From NCBI GenBank assembly GCA_009910795.1, contig VMEE01000019.1, positions 62,001 to 126,000 of the forward strand: DNA of 64,000 bases, given 5' to 3'. Position 1 is the stretch's first letter, and each line of letters starts with the position of its first letter. The position numbers and the translations under genes were made by a program. The notes beneath the pieces were generated by a model. It made no database searches and was not told where the DNA came from. It saw only the letters and a list, made by a program, of their open reading frames with translations. This document shows, one piece after another, positions 52,754 to 61,453 of the stretch. This DNA comes from Dehalobacter sp. CP (GTDB lineage Bacteria > Bacillota_B > Desulfitobacteriia > Desulfitobacteriales > Syntrophobotulaceae).

Positions 52754-55700
52754 TTAGAATCTTTTAATCTCAGCATGATATTCCTGCAGGGACTTTAAGG
52801 TAATTCCAGATGCGCCATTCGCGCCATAGGCGGCAATGCCTTTGGCGCTTGCCGCGGCAGCGGTCATCGTGGTGATATATGGGACCTTATACTTGATCGC
52901 CGCTTTGCGGATATAGGCATCCTCATGTTTGCTGCGTTTGCCGGACGGCGAATTGATCACCAGATGGATTTCCTTGTTGGTGATGCTATCCACAATGTTC
53001 GGACGGCCTTCATACAGCTTCTTGATTTTTTCGGCTTCGATTCCGTTCTCCAGTAGGAATTTGTGGGTCCCTTCCGTAGCCATGATTTTAAAGCCGATTT
53101 GGGTAAAGTTCCTGGCTATATCGAGCGCTGCAGGCTTATCGTCGTCATTGACGCTGATCAGCACAGTACCCGATTCCGGCAGCGGGGACTTGGTTGCTTC
53201 CTGTGCTTTGTAGTAAGCCAGACCAAACGAATCAGCCAGGCCGAGCACTTCACCGGTTGAACGCATTTCCGGTCCGAGCACAGGGTCAACTTCGGTAAAC
53301 ATATTAAACGGAAAGACTGCTTCCTTGACTCCAAAATAAGGTACTGTCTTGGAAGTCAAGTTTTTGACGGATGTTTCCTTACCGTCATTGACAGCCATCA
53401 TAATTTCGGTCGCGATCCGGGCCATGGAAATATTACAGACTTTGGATACGAGCGGCACAGTCCTTGAAGCTCTCGGATTTGCTTCCAGAACATAAACATT
53501 GTCGTCGGCGATTGCATACTGCATGTTCATCAGCCCGATAACGTTCATCTCTTGGGCAATTTTTTTCGTGTATTCCACAATCGTCGCGAGGTGTTTTTCA
53601 GGGATGCTGATCGGCGGGATGACGCAGGCCGAGTCTCCGGAGTGGATACCGGCCAGTTCGATATGTTCCATGACGGTCGGTACAAAAGCATCCTTGCCGT
53701 CCGCAATCGCGTCGGCTTCCGCTTCGATCGCATTGCTCAGGAAACGGTCGATCAGAATCGGCCGGTCGGGCGTCACACCTACCGCAGCTGCCATGTAACG
53801 GCTTAGCATCTCCGCGTCGTGAACAACTTCCATGCCGCGTCCACCCAGAACAAATGAAGGGCGGACCATCAAAGGATAACCAATCCGGTCAGCGATAACA
53901 AGGGCCTCTTCCAGGTTGACGGCCATTCCGGATTCCGGCATCGGAATATCCAGCTTTTCCATCATCTTACGGAACAAATCACGGTCTTCAGCCAGCGCGA
54001 TGGTCTCCGGCGTTGTACCGAGAATCTTGACACCGGCTTTTTTGAGCTCATCTGCAATGTTCAGTGGTGTCTGGCCGCCAAACTGCACGATTACGCCGAG
54101 TGGTTTTTCTTTTTCGTAGATGCTCAGAACATCTTCGACGGTAAGCGGTTCAAAATAAAGTTTATCGGAGGTATCGTAGTCCGTGGAGACCGTTTCGGGA
54201 TTACAGTTCACGATGACGGTCTCATAGCCAAGATCACGCAGCGCAAAGGCGGTATGCACGCAGCAGTAGTCGAACTCTATGCCCTGACCGATCCGGTTCG
54301 GTCCGCCGCCGAGGATCATTACCTTTGGGTGGTTGCTGCTTGTGGTCTTGTCGGGAGCATTATAGGTAGAGAAATAATAGTAGGCATCTTCAACGCCGCT
54401 TACTGGAACAGCTTCCCAGCCTTCCACTACCCCCAGAGCAGCTCTCTGTTTGCGAATCTCCGCTTCACTTAAGTTTAAGAGCATTGCAAGGTAACGGTCT
54501 GCAAAGCCGTCCTTTTTGGCCTGAGTCAGCAGTTCATCCGGCAGCTTTTGGCCGCTGTATTTTAAGATTTCTTCTTCCAGCAGCACAAGTTCTTTCATCT
54601 GCTGCAGGAAGTAAGGCTTGATATAGGTCAAAGCGTACAGATCATGGATATCTGCGCCTTTGCGCAGTGCTTCGTAAAGGATAAACTGACGCTCGCTGGT
54701 TGGTTCAGTTAGCAAGGCCATCAGTTCGTCCAGAGACCGCTGGTGGAAATCTTTCGCAAAGCCTAGGCCGTAACGGTTGATCTCGAGAGAGCGAATGGAC
54801 TTTTGCACCGCTTCTTTGTAATTTTTCCCGATACTCATGACTTCGCCGACGGCGCGCATCTGGGTACCAAGCTTGTCCACGGAACCCGGGAATTTTTCGA
54901 ACGCCCAGCGTGCAAACTTGATAACAACGTAGTCGCCTGAAGGTGTATATTTGTCCAGAGAGCCGTCTCTCCAGTACGGAATTTCGTCCAGGGTCAGCCC
55001 TGCCGCCAGCATGGAAGAGATCAGCGCAATCGGCAAACCTGTTGCTTTGGAGGCCAATGCTGAGGATCGGGAAGTACGCGGGTTGATCTCAATGATGACG
55101 ACCCGACCGGTCTTCGGATCGTGCGCAAACTGCACATTGGTGCCGCCAATGACTTCAATGGCTTCGACGACAGAATAAGAATATTTTTGCAGGCGCTCCT
55201 GAAGCTCAGGACTGATCGTCAGCATTGGGGCCGAACAAAAAGAATCGCCGGTGTGGACACCGATCGCATCGATATTTTCAATAAAACATACGGTGATCAT
55301 CTGGTTTTTGGCATCACGGATGACTTCGAGCTCGAGTTCTTCCCAGCCAAGTACGGATTCTTCCACCAGGATCTGACCGACCAGGCTTGCGGCAATACCG
55401 CGGCTCGCAATTACGTTCAGTTCTTCAGCATTGTAAACCAGACCGCCCCCCGTTCCGCCCATGGTGTAGGCCGGGCGGATAACGACCGGATACCCGAGTT
55501 CCTGGGCAATCGCTTCAGCCTCTTCTACGCTGTAGGCCGCTTTGCTGAGGGGCATTTCAATGCCGAGCCTGTTCATGGTTTCTTTGAAAGCAATTCGGTC
55601 TTCACCACGTTCAATCGCGTCCAGCTGAACACCGATGACCTTAACGTTATACTTCGTAAGGACGCCTGCCTGGTGCAGCTCCGAGGAAAGGTTCAAGGCC

Positions 55701-55981
55701 GACTGACCACCCAAATTCGGCAGCAGGGCATCGGGACGTTCTTTGGCAATGATTTTCGTCAGACTTTCAAGGTTTAATGGTTCGATATAGGTGACATCAG
55801 CAATTCCGGGGTCTGTCATGATGGTGGCAGGATTGGAATTGACCAGTACGATCTTGTAGCCCAGTTTGCGAAGCGCTTTACAGGCCTGGGTCCCCGAATA
55901 GTCAAACTCGCAGGCTTGTCCGATCACGATGGGACCTGACCCAATAATCAGGATCTTATTAACATCGGTTCTTTTTGGCAT
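52754..55981 (-). CDS. carB: carbamoyl-phosphate synthase large subunit (second copy, unfused)
   Basis: 1075 residues, the usual CarB length. The start is the ATG complementary to 55979-55981, behind AGAAAGGAAA; a longer frame to 56050 has no ribosome binding site. Two ATP-grasp halves ([24 protein letters not shown] and [24 protein letters not shown]), an oligomerisation domain and a C-terminal MGS-like regulatory domain (GFKIMATEGTHKFLLENG). No carA adjoins it; it may share the CarA from 28551 or use another. The presence of two CarB suggests separate arginine and pyrimidine pools or different regulation. Confidence 0.95.
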   Translation of the reverse strand: MPKRTDVNKILIIGSGPIVIGQACEFDYSGTQACKALRKLGYKIVLVNSNPATIMTDPGIADVTYIEPLNLESLTKIIAKERPDALLPNLGGQSALNLSSELHQAGVLTKYNVKVIGVQLDAIERGEDRIAFKETMNRLGIEMPLSKAAYSVEEAEAIAQELGYPVVIRPAYTMGGTGGGLVYNAEELNVIASRGIAASLVGQILVEESVLGWEELELEVIRDAKNQMITVCFIENIDAIGVHTGDSFCSAPMLTISPELQERLQKYSYSVVEAIEVIGGTNVQFAHDPKTGRVVIIEINPRTSRSSALASKATGLPIALISSMLAAGLTLDEIPYWRDGSLDKYTPSGDYVVIKFARWAFEKFPGSVDKLGTQMRAVGEVMSIGKNYKEAVQKSIRSLEINRYGLGFAKDFHQRSLDELMALLTEPTSERQFILYEALRKGADIHDLYALTYIKPYFLQQMKELVLLEEEILKYSGQKLPDELLTQAKKDGFADRYLAMLLNLSEAEIRKQRAALGVVEGWEAVPVSGVEDAYYYFSTYNAPDKTTSSNHPKVMILGGGPNRIGQGIEFDYCCVHTAFALRDLGYETVIVNCNPETVSTDYDTSDKLYFEPLTVEDVLSIYEKEKPLGVIVQFGGQTPLNIADELKKAGVKILGTTPETIALAEDRDLFRKMMEKLDIPMPESGMAVNLEEALVIADRIGYPLMVRPSFVLGGRGMEVVHDAEMLSRYMAAAVGVTPDRPILIDRFLSNAIEAEADAIADGKDAFVPTVMEHIELAGIHSGDSACVIPPISIPEKHLATIVEYTKKIAQEMNVIGLMNMQYAIADDNVYVLEANPRASRTVPLVSKVCNISMARIATEIMMAVNDGKETSVKNLTSKTVPYFGVKEAVFPFNMFTEVDPVLGPEMRSTGEVLGLADSFGLAYYKAQEATKSPLPESGTVLISVNDDDKPAALDIARNFTQIGFKIMATEGTHKFLLENGIEAEKIKKLYEGRPNIVDSITNKEIHLVINSPSGKRSKHEDAYIRKAAIKYKVPYITTMTAAAASAKGIAAYGANGASGITLKSLQEYHAEIKRF

Positions 55982-56320
55982 GTTGTATTTCCTTTCTTTA
56001 TAAAAATAAAGCTGAAATAGAGTATTTTGATGTAAGAGCCTCACAGCCATTTTATCAGAAAAAAGAAAACAAGATGATGCTTTTCATAAAGAATTATGTA
56101 TTCTATATACATAATAAAATGCCGTTAGTGTCCAAAAGTAACGCTATAAAAGTATCTGCATAAAAGTATTTGTTATAAAAGTATATGCTTGCAGAAATCA
56201 TCGTTCTGAATTAATATATCACTAGCAGCTGTCAATCACCATGACCTGGTAACCGCCTAAACGTTAACGCAGTATGGTTGACGCAGTAATAACAATAAAA
56301 AAATGGATAAGGAGAGAAGT
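55982..56320. promoter_or_regulatory. divergent region between carB and metF
   Basis: About 340 bp without a gene. It holds three direct repeats (see 56146-56184) and presumably both promoters. No S-box or T-box structure was recognised before metF. Confidence 0.5.
56146..56184. repeat. three direct repeats of ATAAAAGTAT
   Basis: Exact copies at 56146-56155, 56160-56169 and 56175-56184, spaced 14 and 15 bp, with a partial copy (CAAAAGTAA) near 56133. They sit between divergent carB and metF and could be sites for a regulator. Confidence 0.75.
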
Positions 56321-57196
56321 ATGAAAATATCTGAATTATTCAAAACCGGCAAGCCAACCTTATCTTTTGAATATTTTCCCGCACGGACGGAAAAAAATGC
56401 AGAAACCCTCGAAAAGACACTTGATGTCTTAGCAGGCCTTAATCCGAGTTTTGTTTCGGTCACCTTCGGGGCAGGTGGGTCAACAAGGGAAGGATCTTAT
56501 GAACTGGTCAAGAAACTGAAGCAGGAGAAAAGGCTCGAAGTTGTTGCCTATCTCGCGGCTTATGGTTTAAGGCTGGACGAAGTGGCTGCAGTGCTGGATG
56601 CTTACCAGGACCTTGGGATTGAGAACATCCTGGCGCTGCGCGGAGATCTGGGCAAAGACGGAGCGAAGGAAATTCCTACGGATACCATTCACTACGCTTA
56701 TGAGCTCGTAACGTTTGCCAAAAAGAATTATAACTTTTGCATAGGGGTAGCAGGATATCCCGAGGGTCATCTTGAGGCGCCAAGTTTGGAAAAGGATATT
56801 GAATATTTAAAGTATAAGGTGGATCAAGGCGCGGATTTTGTCATTGCCAACTTCTTTCATGACAATATTTACTTCTATCATTTGCTGGAGCGTTGCCAAA
56901 AGAGCGGCATTACCGTTCCTGTTATTCCCGGACTGATGCCTGTCTATAGTGTCAAAATGATGGAAATGCTTGCAGCAAACTGTGGCGCAACCATACCGGA
57001 ACAATTGAAAAAAGGAATCGCTGCATTGCCGGAAGGTGATGCGGATGCCTTGTTGGAATTTGGTACTCAATACGCTGTGGCACAGTGCGAAGAACTCCTC
57101 CAAGAAGGAGCCTGCGGCCTCCATTTCTACACTATGGACCGCAGCGAATCAACAGCTGGTATTGTTAAAATCCTGCGAGAGAAGGGCTTGCTGTGA
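56321..57196 (+). CDS. metF: methylenetetrahydrofolate reductase
   Basis: 291 residues from ATG 56321 (AAGGAGAGA upstream). MetF barrel motifs: LSFEYFPARTEKNAETLEKTL, PSFVSVTFGAGGSTREGS, LALRGDL, FCIGVAGYPEGHLEAPS, and GADFVIANFFHDNIYFY. It reduces 5,10-methylene-THF to 5-methyl-THF for methionine synthesis and the methyl branch of the Wood-Ljungdahl pathway. No metV partner is adjacent. Confidence 0.95.
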   Translation: MKISELFKTGKPTLSFEYFPARTEKNAETLEKTLDVLAGLNPSFVSVTFGAGGSTREGSYELVKKLKQEKRLEVVAYLAAYGLRLDEVAAVLDAYQDLGIENILALRGDLGKDGAKEIPTDTIHYAYELVTFAKKNYNFCIGVAGYPEGHLEAPSLEKDIEYLKYKVDQGADFVIANFFHDNIYFYHLLERCQKSGITVPVIPGLMPVYSVKMMEMLAANCGATIPEQLKKGIAALPEGDADALLEFGTQYAVAQCEELLQEGACGLHFYTMDRSESTAGIVKILREKGLL

Positions 57197-57237
57197 TTGT
57201 GATCTTTGAATAGATCTTTTTATTCTATGCCGAAGAT

Positions 57238-57276
57238 TGATCTTAGGACGAAAGTACTATCCTAAGGTCATTTTTT
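57238..57276 (+). terminator. intrinsic terminator of metF
   Basis: TGATCTTAGGA pairs with TCCTAAGGTCA (one G-U), followed by six T residues. Confidence 0.88.
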
Positions 57277-57514
57277 ATGAAAATCAAGTATTTCTACAAT
57301 TTTCGCAGGAAGTAAATGGTATAATTACTTTTACTCATTAAGATTTTGAGCCAAATACTAAGGGAGGAGATAACAGATAAATTTTTAGTCAATTTCAACA
57401 TGAAGATCTGTCTTAACAAAATTGATATTAATAAAAAAATTATGGCTTCACGGCAGTAAAACCATTAATATTTCCTTTCATGATCTTCTTTTACATCAGG
57501 AGGAGGAAATCATT

Positions 57515-57709
57515 ATGAAGATAAGAGTTTGGATCATTGATTGCATGGGGGAAAAAGCCAGACTCTGCCTGTCTGAGGATGACAATACGCCGGAAATATT
57601 AGCAGGACCAAAAGTCTTTGAAAATAAAAAAATGCTTGTTGAAGCAATCCTCTATTCAAAAAAGGAAGCAAGAAAATACTTATCTAGAAATGAGCTGATG
57701 GATCAATAG
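57515..57709 (+). CDS. small hypothetical protein, 64 aa
   Basis: ATG 57515 follows AGGAGGAGGAAA. The 64-residue product (MKIRVWIIDCMGEKARLCLS ... SRNELMDQ) is soluble, mixed in charge, and of unknown family. A possible promoter -10 TATAAT lies at 57320-57325. A strong terminator follows at 57730. Confidence 0.6.
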   Translation: MKIRVWIIDCMGEKARLCLSEDDNTPEILAGPKVFENKKMLVEAILYSKKEARKYLSRNELMDQ

Positions 57710-57729
57710 TCAACAGCTTATTCCCCAAA

Positions 57730-57778
57730 CAAAAGACTTCGTTTCGAATTAAGTGAAACGAAGTCTTTTGCTTTTTTT
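57730..57778. terminator. bidirectional terminator at the edge of the phage-derived locus
   Basis: CAAAAGACTTCGTTT and AAACGAAGTCTTTTG form a perfect 15-bp stem with T and A tracts on both sides, between two convergent genes. Confidence 0.88.
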
Positions 57779-57796
57779 ATTCCTTTACTTCCTCTT

Positions 57797-58423
57797 TTAG
57801 AAGATATCTTTGATGACTTTGAACACAACGCCAACAATTTCAACATGATCAGGTTCCAACGCCCGGTAGGTAGGGTTGGCCGGTTCAAGCGTAATTCGAT
57901 TATCAACATTGTAAAACCTTTTGCAGGTCACTTCTTCCCCGTTGATCCTGGCTATTACCGTCTGCCCGTTTTGGGCCGTTTGCTGTTTTCTTACCAGCAC
58001 AAGGTCGCCGTTATTGATTTCTAAATCAATCATCGAATCGCCTTTAATCTTCAGGGCAAAGACCAATTCATCTTCGCGGACAAACGAACGGGGAACCGGC
58101 AAATAATCTTCAATATCTTCGAAAGGAATGGCCGGGGTTCCGGCGGGGACTCGGCCGACGATTGGAACCATAGCAAGATCAGGAATGGTATGCCCGTTAT
58201 TAAAATTCGGCAGTTCGTTCATCGCAGGGTTTTTGCCCAGCAGACTATCCAGAGAGATCCCAAAAAAATCGGAGACTTTCTGCAGAAATTTATAATCCGG
58301 TTCTCTTAAACCAAGTTCATACAAAGACAAAGCTGAACGCGATACCTCCAGGTGTAAGGCCAACTGGTTCTGCGTAATTTTCTTCGTCCGGCGCAAATAT
58401 TTTAAAGTTTCACCAAAACTCAC
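57797..58423 (-). CDS. phage-type XRE repressor with S24 autoprotease domain
   Basis: 208 residues. N-terminal HTH (TQNQLALHLEVSRSALSLYE, about aa 17-36), then an S24 domain with cleavage site VPAG (Ala94-Gly95), nucleophile Ser130 in GDSMID and Lys168 in VTCKRF. Like lambda CI or LexA it should cleave itself when RecA is activated. It is divergent from the phage-derived operon, and palindromes in the gap (58451-58466, 58522-58538) look like its operators. DNA damage is thus the probable trigger of the locus. Confidence 0.9.
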   Translation of the reverse strand: MSFGETLKYLRRTKKITQNQLALHLEVSRSALSLYELGLREPDYKFLQKVSDFFGISLDSLLGKNPAMNELPNFNNGHTIPDLAMVPIVGRVPAGTPAIPFEDIEDYLPVPRSFVREDELVFALKIKGDSMIDLEINNGDLVLVRKQQTAQNGQTVIARINGEEVTCKRFYNVDNRITLEPANPTYRALEPDHVEIVGVVFKVIKDIF

Positions 58424-58450
58424 ATCATCACCTCTAAGAAAATATTTTAC

Positions 58451-58466
58451 TCTACAATGAGTAGCA
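58451..58466. promoter_or_regulatory. repressor operator O2
   Basis: TCTACAATGAGTAGCA shares CTAC-N5-GTAG with the operator at 58522 and lies in the promoter region of the repressor gene, allowing self-control. Confidence 0.6.
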
Positions 58467-58516
58467 ATTCAATAGGACAAAATATAAATAACAACATAAA
58501 ATTCCAAAAATAGAAG

Positions 58517-58545
58517 TTGACTGCTACGCAATGTAGCAATATAAT
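58517..58545 (+). promoter_or_regulatory. early promoter of the phage-derived locus with operator O1 in its spacer
   Basis: TTGACT (58517-58522), 17 bp, TATAAT (58540-58545). The spacer holds the palindrome TGCTAC-GCAAT-GTAGCA (58522-58538), so a bound repressor would cover both boxes. Confidence 0.82.
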
Positions 58546-58550
58546 TAATA

Positions 58551-58571
58551 TACGCTTTGAATTAAAGCGTA
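58551..58571 (+). repeat. perfect inverted repeat at the early transcript start
   Basis: TACGCTTT and AAAGCGTA with spacer GAATT, starting just at the expected start site (about 58552). Either a second operator or a 5' hairpin in the mRNA. Confidence 0.7.
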
Positions 58572-58609
58572 AGGACATTTGGTTGCGAGCAAAAAAGGGG
58601 TGTGAGGCT

Positions 58610-59149
58610 TTGCAAAAATCACAGATGACAGACACGGAGAACATGCTGAAAAATTACTATCGAAGCTTGAATGAACTGTGGGTAAAAAAGGCGATTATTG
58701 AAAACCTTAGAAAAAATGCTAATGAGATCAGGAATATTTTGCTGGATGTCAACGAACTGGTACCTTCCAGAGGGATTGTTACACAATATATGGCTGTTTC
58801 AGGCGGTTGTGTGTACGTTTGCGACAGGTCTGCGCAAAACTATTATGAATTTACTTCATCCGTAGAAAAATTTGAGAAGAGATTAGCCGCGTTACTACAC
58901 CGCGGTGTCAAACTGAAGAGTCAGATCATCTATCTTGAATCAGCCATTGAAGGGATCACTTATGCCTTAAGTCTACTTGATCCTGTTGACCGAACAATAT
59001 GTGAGAAGTGTTACGGCCTTAAGGAGTACAGCAATCTTCAAATTGCCAAAGAACTTCGGATGGACGAAAAAACGATTCGGTACAGAAGGAAAAAAATTAA
59101 TCAGAAACTCAACCTTTTCCTGCAGGATTGTTTGTGTGTGAATCAATAA
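58610..59149 (+). CDS. sigma-factor-like phage regulator, paralogue 1
   Basis: About 179 residues from TTG 58610 (GGGGTG and GAGG upstream); ATG 58625 is an equally fair start by alignment with the 59382 protein. The middle is helical and charged. The C-terminal 60 residues (LLDPVDRTICEKCYGLKEYSNLQIAKELRMDEKTIRYRRKKINQKL) look like a sigma-70 region 4 helix-turn-helix, as in ArpU/RinA-type late-gene regulators. It is the first gene behind the early promoter and probably turns on the 64-bp promoter elements downstream. Confidence 0.72.
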   Translation: MQKSQMTDTENMLKNYYRSLNELWVKKAIIENLRKNANEIRNILLDVNELVPSRGIVTQYMAVSGGCVYVCDRSAQNYYEFTSSVEKFEKRLAALLHRGVKLKSQIIYLESAIEGITYALSLLDPVDRTICEKCYGLKEYSNLQIAKELRMDEKTIRYRRKKINQKLNLFLQDCLCVNQ

Positions 59150-59265
59150 CGAGAACCTGTCAGCCCTGAACCTTATATACCCTGGCGGCAGATTTCTCGT
59201 AATACCGCGTTGTCGTCATTATATAATAATTTTAGGGTTGACAAGGTGCTAGACATGCAAAGAGA

Positions 59266-59329
59266 TTTCCGAATTTTTTCCTGGCTTTTGCCGAATTAAT
59301 CCTTGAAAATAACGTATGCTTATTACAGT
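59266..59329 (+). promoter_or_regulatory. 64-bp promoter-like element, copy A
   Basis: Aligned without gaps to copy B at 61215-61278. Conserved blocks: TTTCCGAATTTTTTCC, then TTTGCCGA.TT, then CG.TATGCT.A.TACAGT. TATGCT (59315-59320) is a plausible -10 box. It lies before the second regulator and the lysis genes. Confidence 0.72.
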
Positions 59330-59381
59330 GGAAGTATTCTCCATAAAGAACATACAGGAACAACCGGAGAGGAGGGTGAAC

Positions 59382-59927
59382 ATGAACGACACCGCTATGA
59401 AAGGTATGGAAGCCGCCTTGCGAAGCTATTACCGGAAATTAGATGAACGGCAGGTCAAGAAAAGAGCTTTGGAAGCGGTGGAAAAAAACGCCGAAGATAT
59501 CAGAAGAATATTATTGGATGTAAATCAGCTTATTCCTTCGAAAGGAACAGTATCGAGTTATCGCCCCGTCACGGGAGGAGGAAGCGGCTTGGTCTGTGAT
59601 CCAACTGCGCAAGCTTATGCGGAATTTACACGCTCCATGGAAAGATCGCAAAGGGAGCTTGTGGTTTTGCTTGAAAAAAAGATTAGGCTAAAAATGGAGA
59701 TCATGCATCTGGAATCTTCCATTGAGGGAATTGGTTTTGCGCTGAACTTGCTGGATCCTGTGGAACGGATGATTTGTGAACAGTATTATGGTTTAAAAAG
59801 AAAAAGTAATTTGCAAATCGGACTGGCGTTGAATATGGACGAAAAGACCATAAGATATCGCCGGAAAAATATTAACCAGAAACTCAGCGATTATTTGAAG
59901 GTAAAACACCTCGTTAAATCCGGCTAA
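59382..59927 (+). CDS. sigma-factor-like phage regulator, paralogue 2
   Basis: 181 residues from ATG 59382 (GAGAGGAGGGTG upstream). It aligns along its length with the 58610 protein (NILLDVNELVPSRG versus RILLDVNQLIPSKG; ending LNMDEKTIRYRRKNINQKLSDYL), so the two arose by duplication. The C-terminal HTH is of sigma region 4 type. Because a copy of the repeated promoter element precedes it, it may be both product and activator in a two-step cascade. Confidence 0.75.
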   Translation: MNDTAMKGMEAALRSYYRKLDERQVKKRALEAVEKNAEDIRRILLDVNQLIPSKGTVSSYRPVTGGGSGLVCDPTAQAYAEFTRSMERSQRELVVLLEKKIRLKMEIMHLESSIEGIGFALNLLDPVERMICEQYYGLKRKSNLQIGLALNMDEKTIRYRRKNINQKLSDYLKVKHLVKSG

Positions 59928-59960
59928 TAGCACAAGAATGAGACAAGCCACATATTATGC

Positions 59961-60010
59961 ATAAGACCTGAGACTTTATGAATATTTATCTAATAAAGGA
60001 CAGGTCTTAT
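59961..60010 (+). terminator. long hairpin with T-rich tail between regulator and endolysin
   Basis: ATAAGACCTG pairs with CAGGTCTTAT, extended by an inner CTTTAT / ATAAAG pairing, and TTTCTTT follows. It could end the regulator transcript or reduce read-through into the lysis genes. Confidence 0.65.
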
Positions 60011-60043
60011 TTTCTTTGGTCTATCGGAAAGGTGGGAAAGCGG

Positions 60044-60751
60044 ATGATGCCTTTAAAGTCAGCAAGCGTATCTTACCCCTATGGTGTCAAAAATAGTGTA
60101 TATGGTAAAGGCTATCACGAGGGAATTGATCTGGTCTCAGAAAATAGAGCCATATATGTTGCTGTTGCGGGCGCTGTCATTAAGGCAGTCTATGCCGGTG
60201 GTCAGGGTGCAGATCCGGCAGGGTGGGGAAATTACGTTATCCTGAGAACCAGGAATGGCAATTACGATTTGATCCATGCCCATCTTGCCTCCGTGAAGGT
60301 GAGTCGCGGACAGACAGTCAATGAAGGTACCATTCTCGGTATGATGGGCAGAACCGGAAACACCACCGGCCCTCATCTTCATTTTGAGGTCAGAAGAGCG
60401 CCCTGGACAAACAATAACGAAATTAATCCAGCTGTTTTTCTGGGGATAGAGAACAAAGAAGGACCTGTAAAAAATATTTCTGCGAATTCAAGTGAGGAGG
60501 GAAAAAAGGTGGTTCAAAACATTATTTTATGCAATCCGGGCCCCGATGAAAGAGCAGCAGCTTATCTGGCAGATCATTTAAAGGCACCGGTATGTTACCT
60601 CGCAAATGTGACGAAAGAGTTCATTGACTGTGCAGAAAAAGTCTATGTGATCGGCAACGATTATCAAGCAGCAGAAAAATCAATTAATATCATTGGTGCG
60701 GACCGTTACGATACCTGCCAAAAAGTGCTTGATATCTGTAAAGGCAAGTAA
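60044..60751 (+). CDS. endolysin, M23 metallopeptidase with C-terminal wall-binding-like domain
   Basis: 235 residues from ATG 60044 or 60047 (GGAAAGGTGGG upstream); the in-frame ATG 59978 lies inside a terminator-like hairpin. The LytM/M23 zinc site is GYHEGIDL, HAHLASV and GPHLHFEVR. The C-terminal part (about aa 160-235) ends IIGADRYDTCQKVLDIC, resembling cell-wall-binding repeat 2. No signal peptide, so release depends on the adjacent holin. It would cleave peptide cross-links in the wall during particle release. Confidence 0.85.
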   Translation: MMPLKSASVSYPYGVKNSVYGKGYHEGIDLVSENRAIYVAVAGAVIKAVYAGGQGADPAGWGNYVILRTRNGNYDLIHAHLASVKVSRGQTVNEGTILGMMGRTGNTTGPHLHFEVRRAPWTNNNEINPAVFLGIENKEGPVKNISANSSEEGKKVVQNIILCNPGPDERAAAYLADHLKAPVCYLANVTKEFIDCAEKVYVIGNDYQAAEKSINIIGADRYDTCQKVLDICKGK

Positions 60752-60761
60752 GGAGGAAATT

Positions 60762-61193
60762 ATGGATACGATTACACTACCCCAGACTTTTTTTACCCTG
60801 CAGGATCTTTCATCGCTCGGCGGCACGGTAATCGCTGTCTACGTCATTGTATCTTTTCTGAAAGATTACCTGAAAATATTGGGAAAGAGGATTTCCAAAG
60901 ACGGGTCAGGGGACTGGATCGTGCGTCCGTCCTCTGTCCTGATTTCCTTCCTGATTATCATTTGGACACTGGTCATTCGAGTAGAAGTTAGTGGCGAAAA
61001 CATTGGTTTGGCCGTCATCAATGCTTTTCTTGTCGCGTTGATTGCCGGAGCGGCCCATGACTATATTGTGGCTCCAACGAAGGAGAAAGCTGTTTTGCAG
61101 GCTATGGACAAAGAAAATTTGAAAAATGATCTTGAAAGACAAGGATCATCTGAGGCAAAAAACATATCTAATTCAAATAACATATCTGGATAA
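60762..61193 (+). CDS. holin-like membrane protein
   Basis: 143 residues from ATG 60762 (AAGGAGGAAA). Three predicted helices (about aa 17-35, 55-75, 86-108), a charged C-terminal tail, placed directly after the endolysin. Size, topology and position fit a phage holin, though no specific family was recognised. Confidence 0.7.
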   Translation: MDTITLPQTFFTLQDLSSLGGTVIAVYVIVSFLKDYLKILGKRISKDGSGDWIVRPSSVLISFLIIIWTLVIRVEVSGENIGLAVINAFLVALIAGAAHDYIVAPTKEKAVLQAMDKENLKNDLERQGSSEAKNISNSNNISG

Positions 61194-61214
61194 AAGGTTT
61201 CTAACGGATAAAGT

Positions 61215-61278
61215 TTTCCGAATTTTTTCCGGGTATTTGCCGATTTTGAAGCAAAATTTCGGGTATGCTGAGTACAGT
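61215..61278 (+). promoter_or_regulatory. 64-bp promoter-like element, copy B
   Basis: Gapless match to copy A at 59266-59329, with the -10-like TATGCT at 61264-61269. It lies about 175 bp before the first tail gene and is probably the promoter of the tail operon. Confidence 0.72.
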
Positions 61279-61453
61279 AAGAATCACATCAAACATAGTT
61301 TGGCACTTAATTGGAACGTCCTTGTAAGGGCGTTTTTATTTTAAGTCTCTAAAACGGAGTGCCGGAGACGGCGGGTATGATGCAATCCAGAAGGCAGGGA
61401 GGGGCCGGAGTGCATAAAATATAGATTTGGTAGAAAGGAGGTAAGAACAAAAA

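Noticed and set aside
55982..56320. SAM or T-box riboswitch before metF
   Set aside because: The region lacks the conserved cores of these elements and no terminator/antiterminator pair could be traced.
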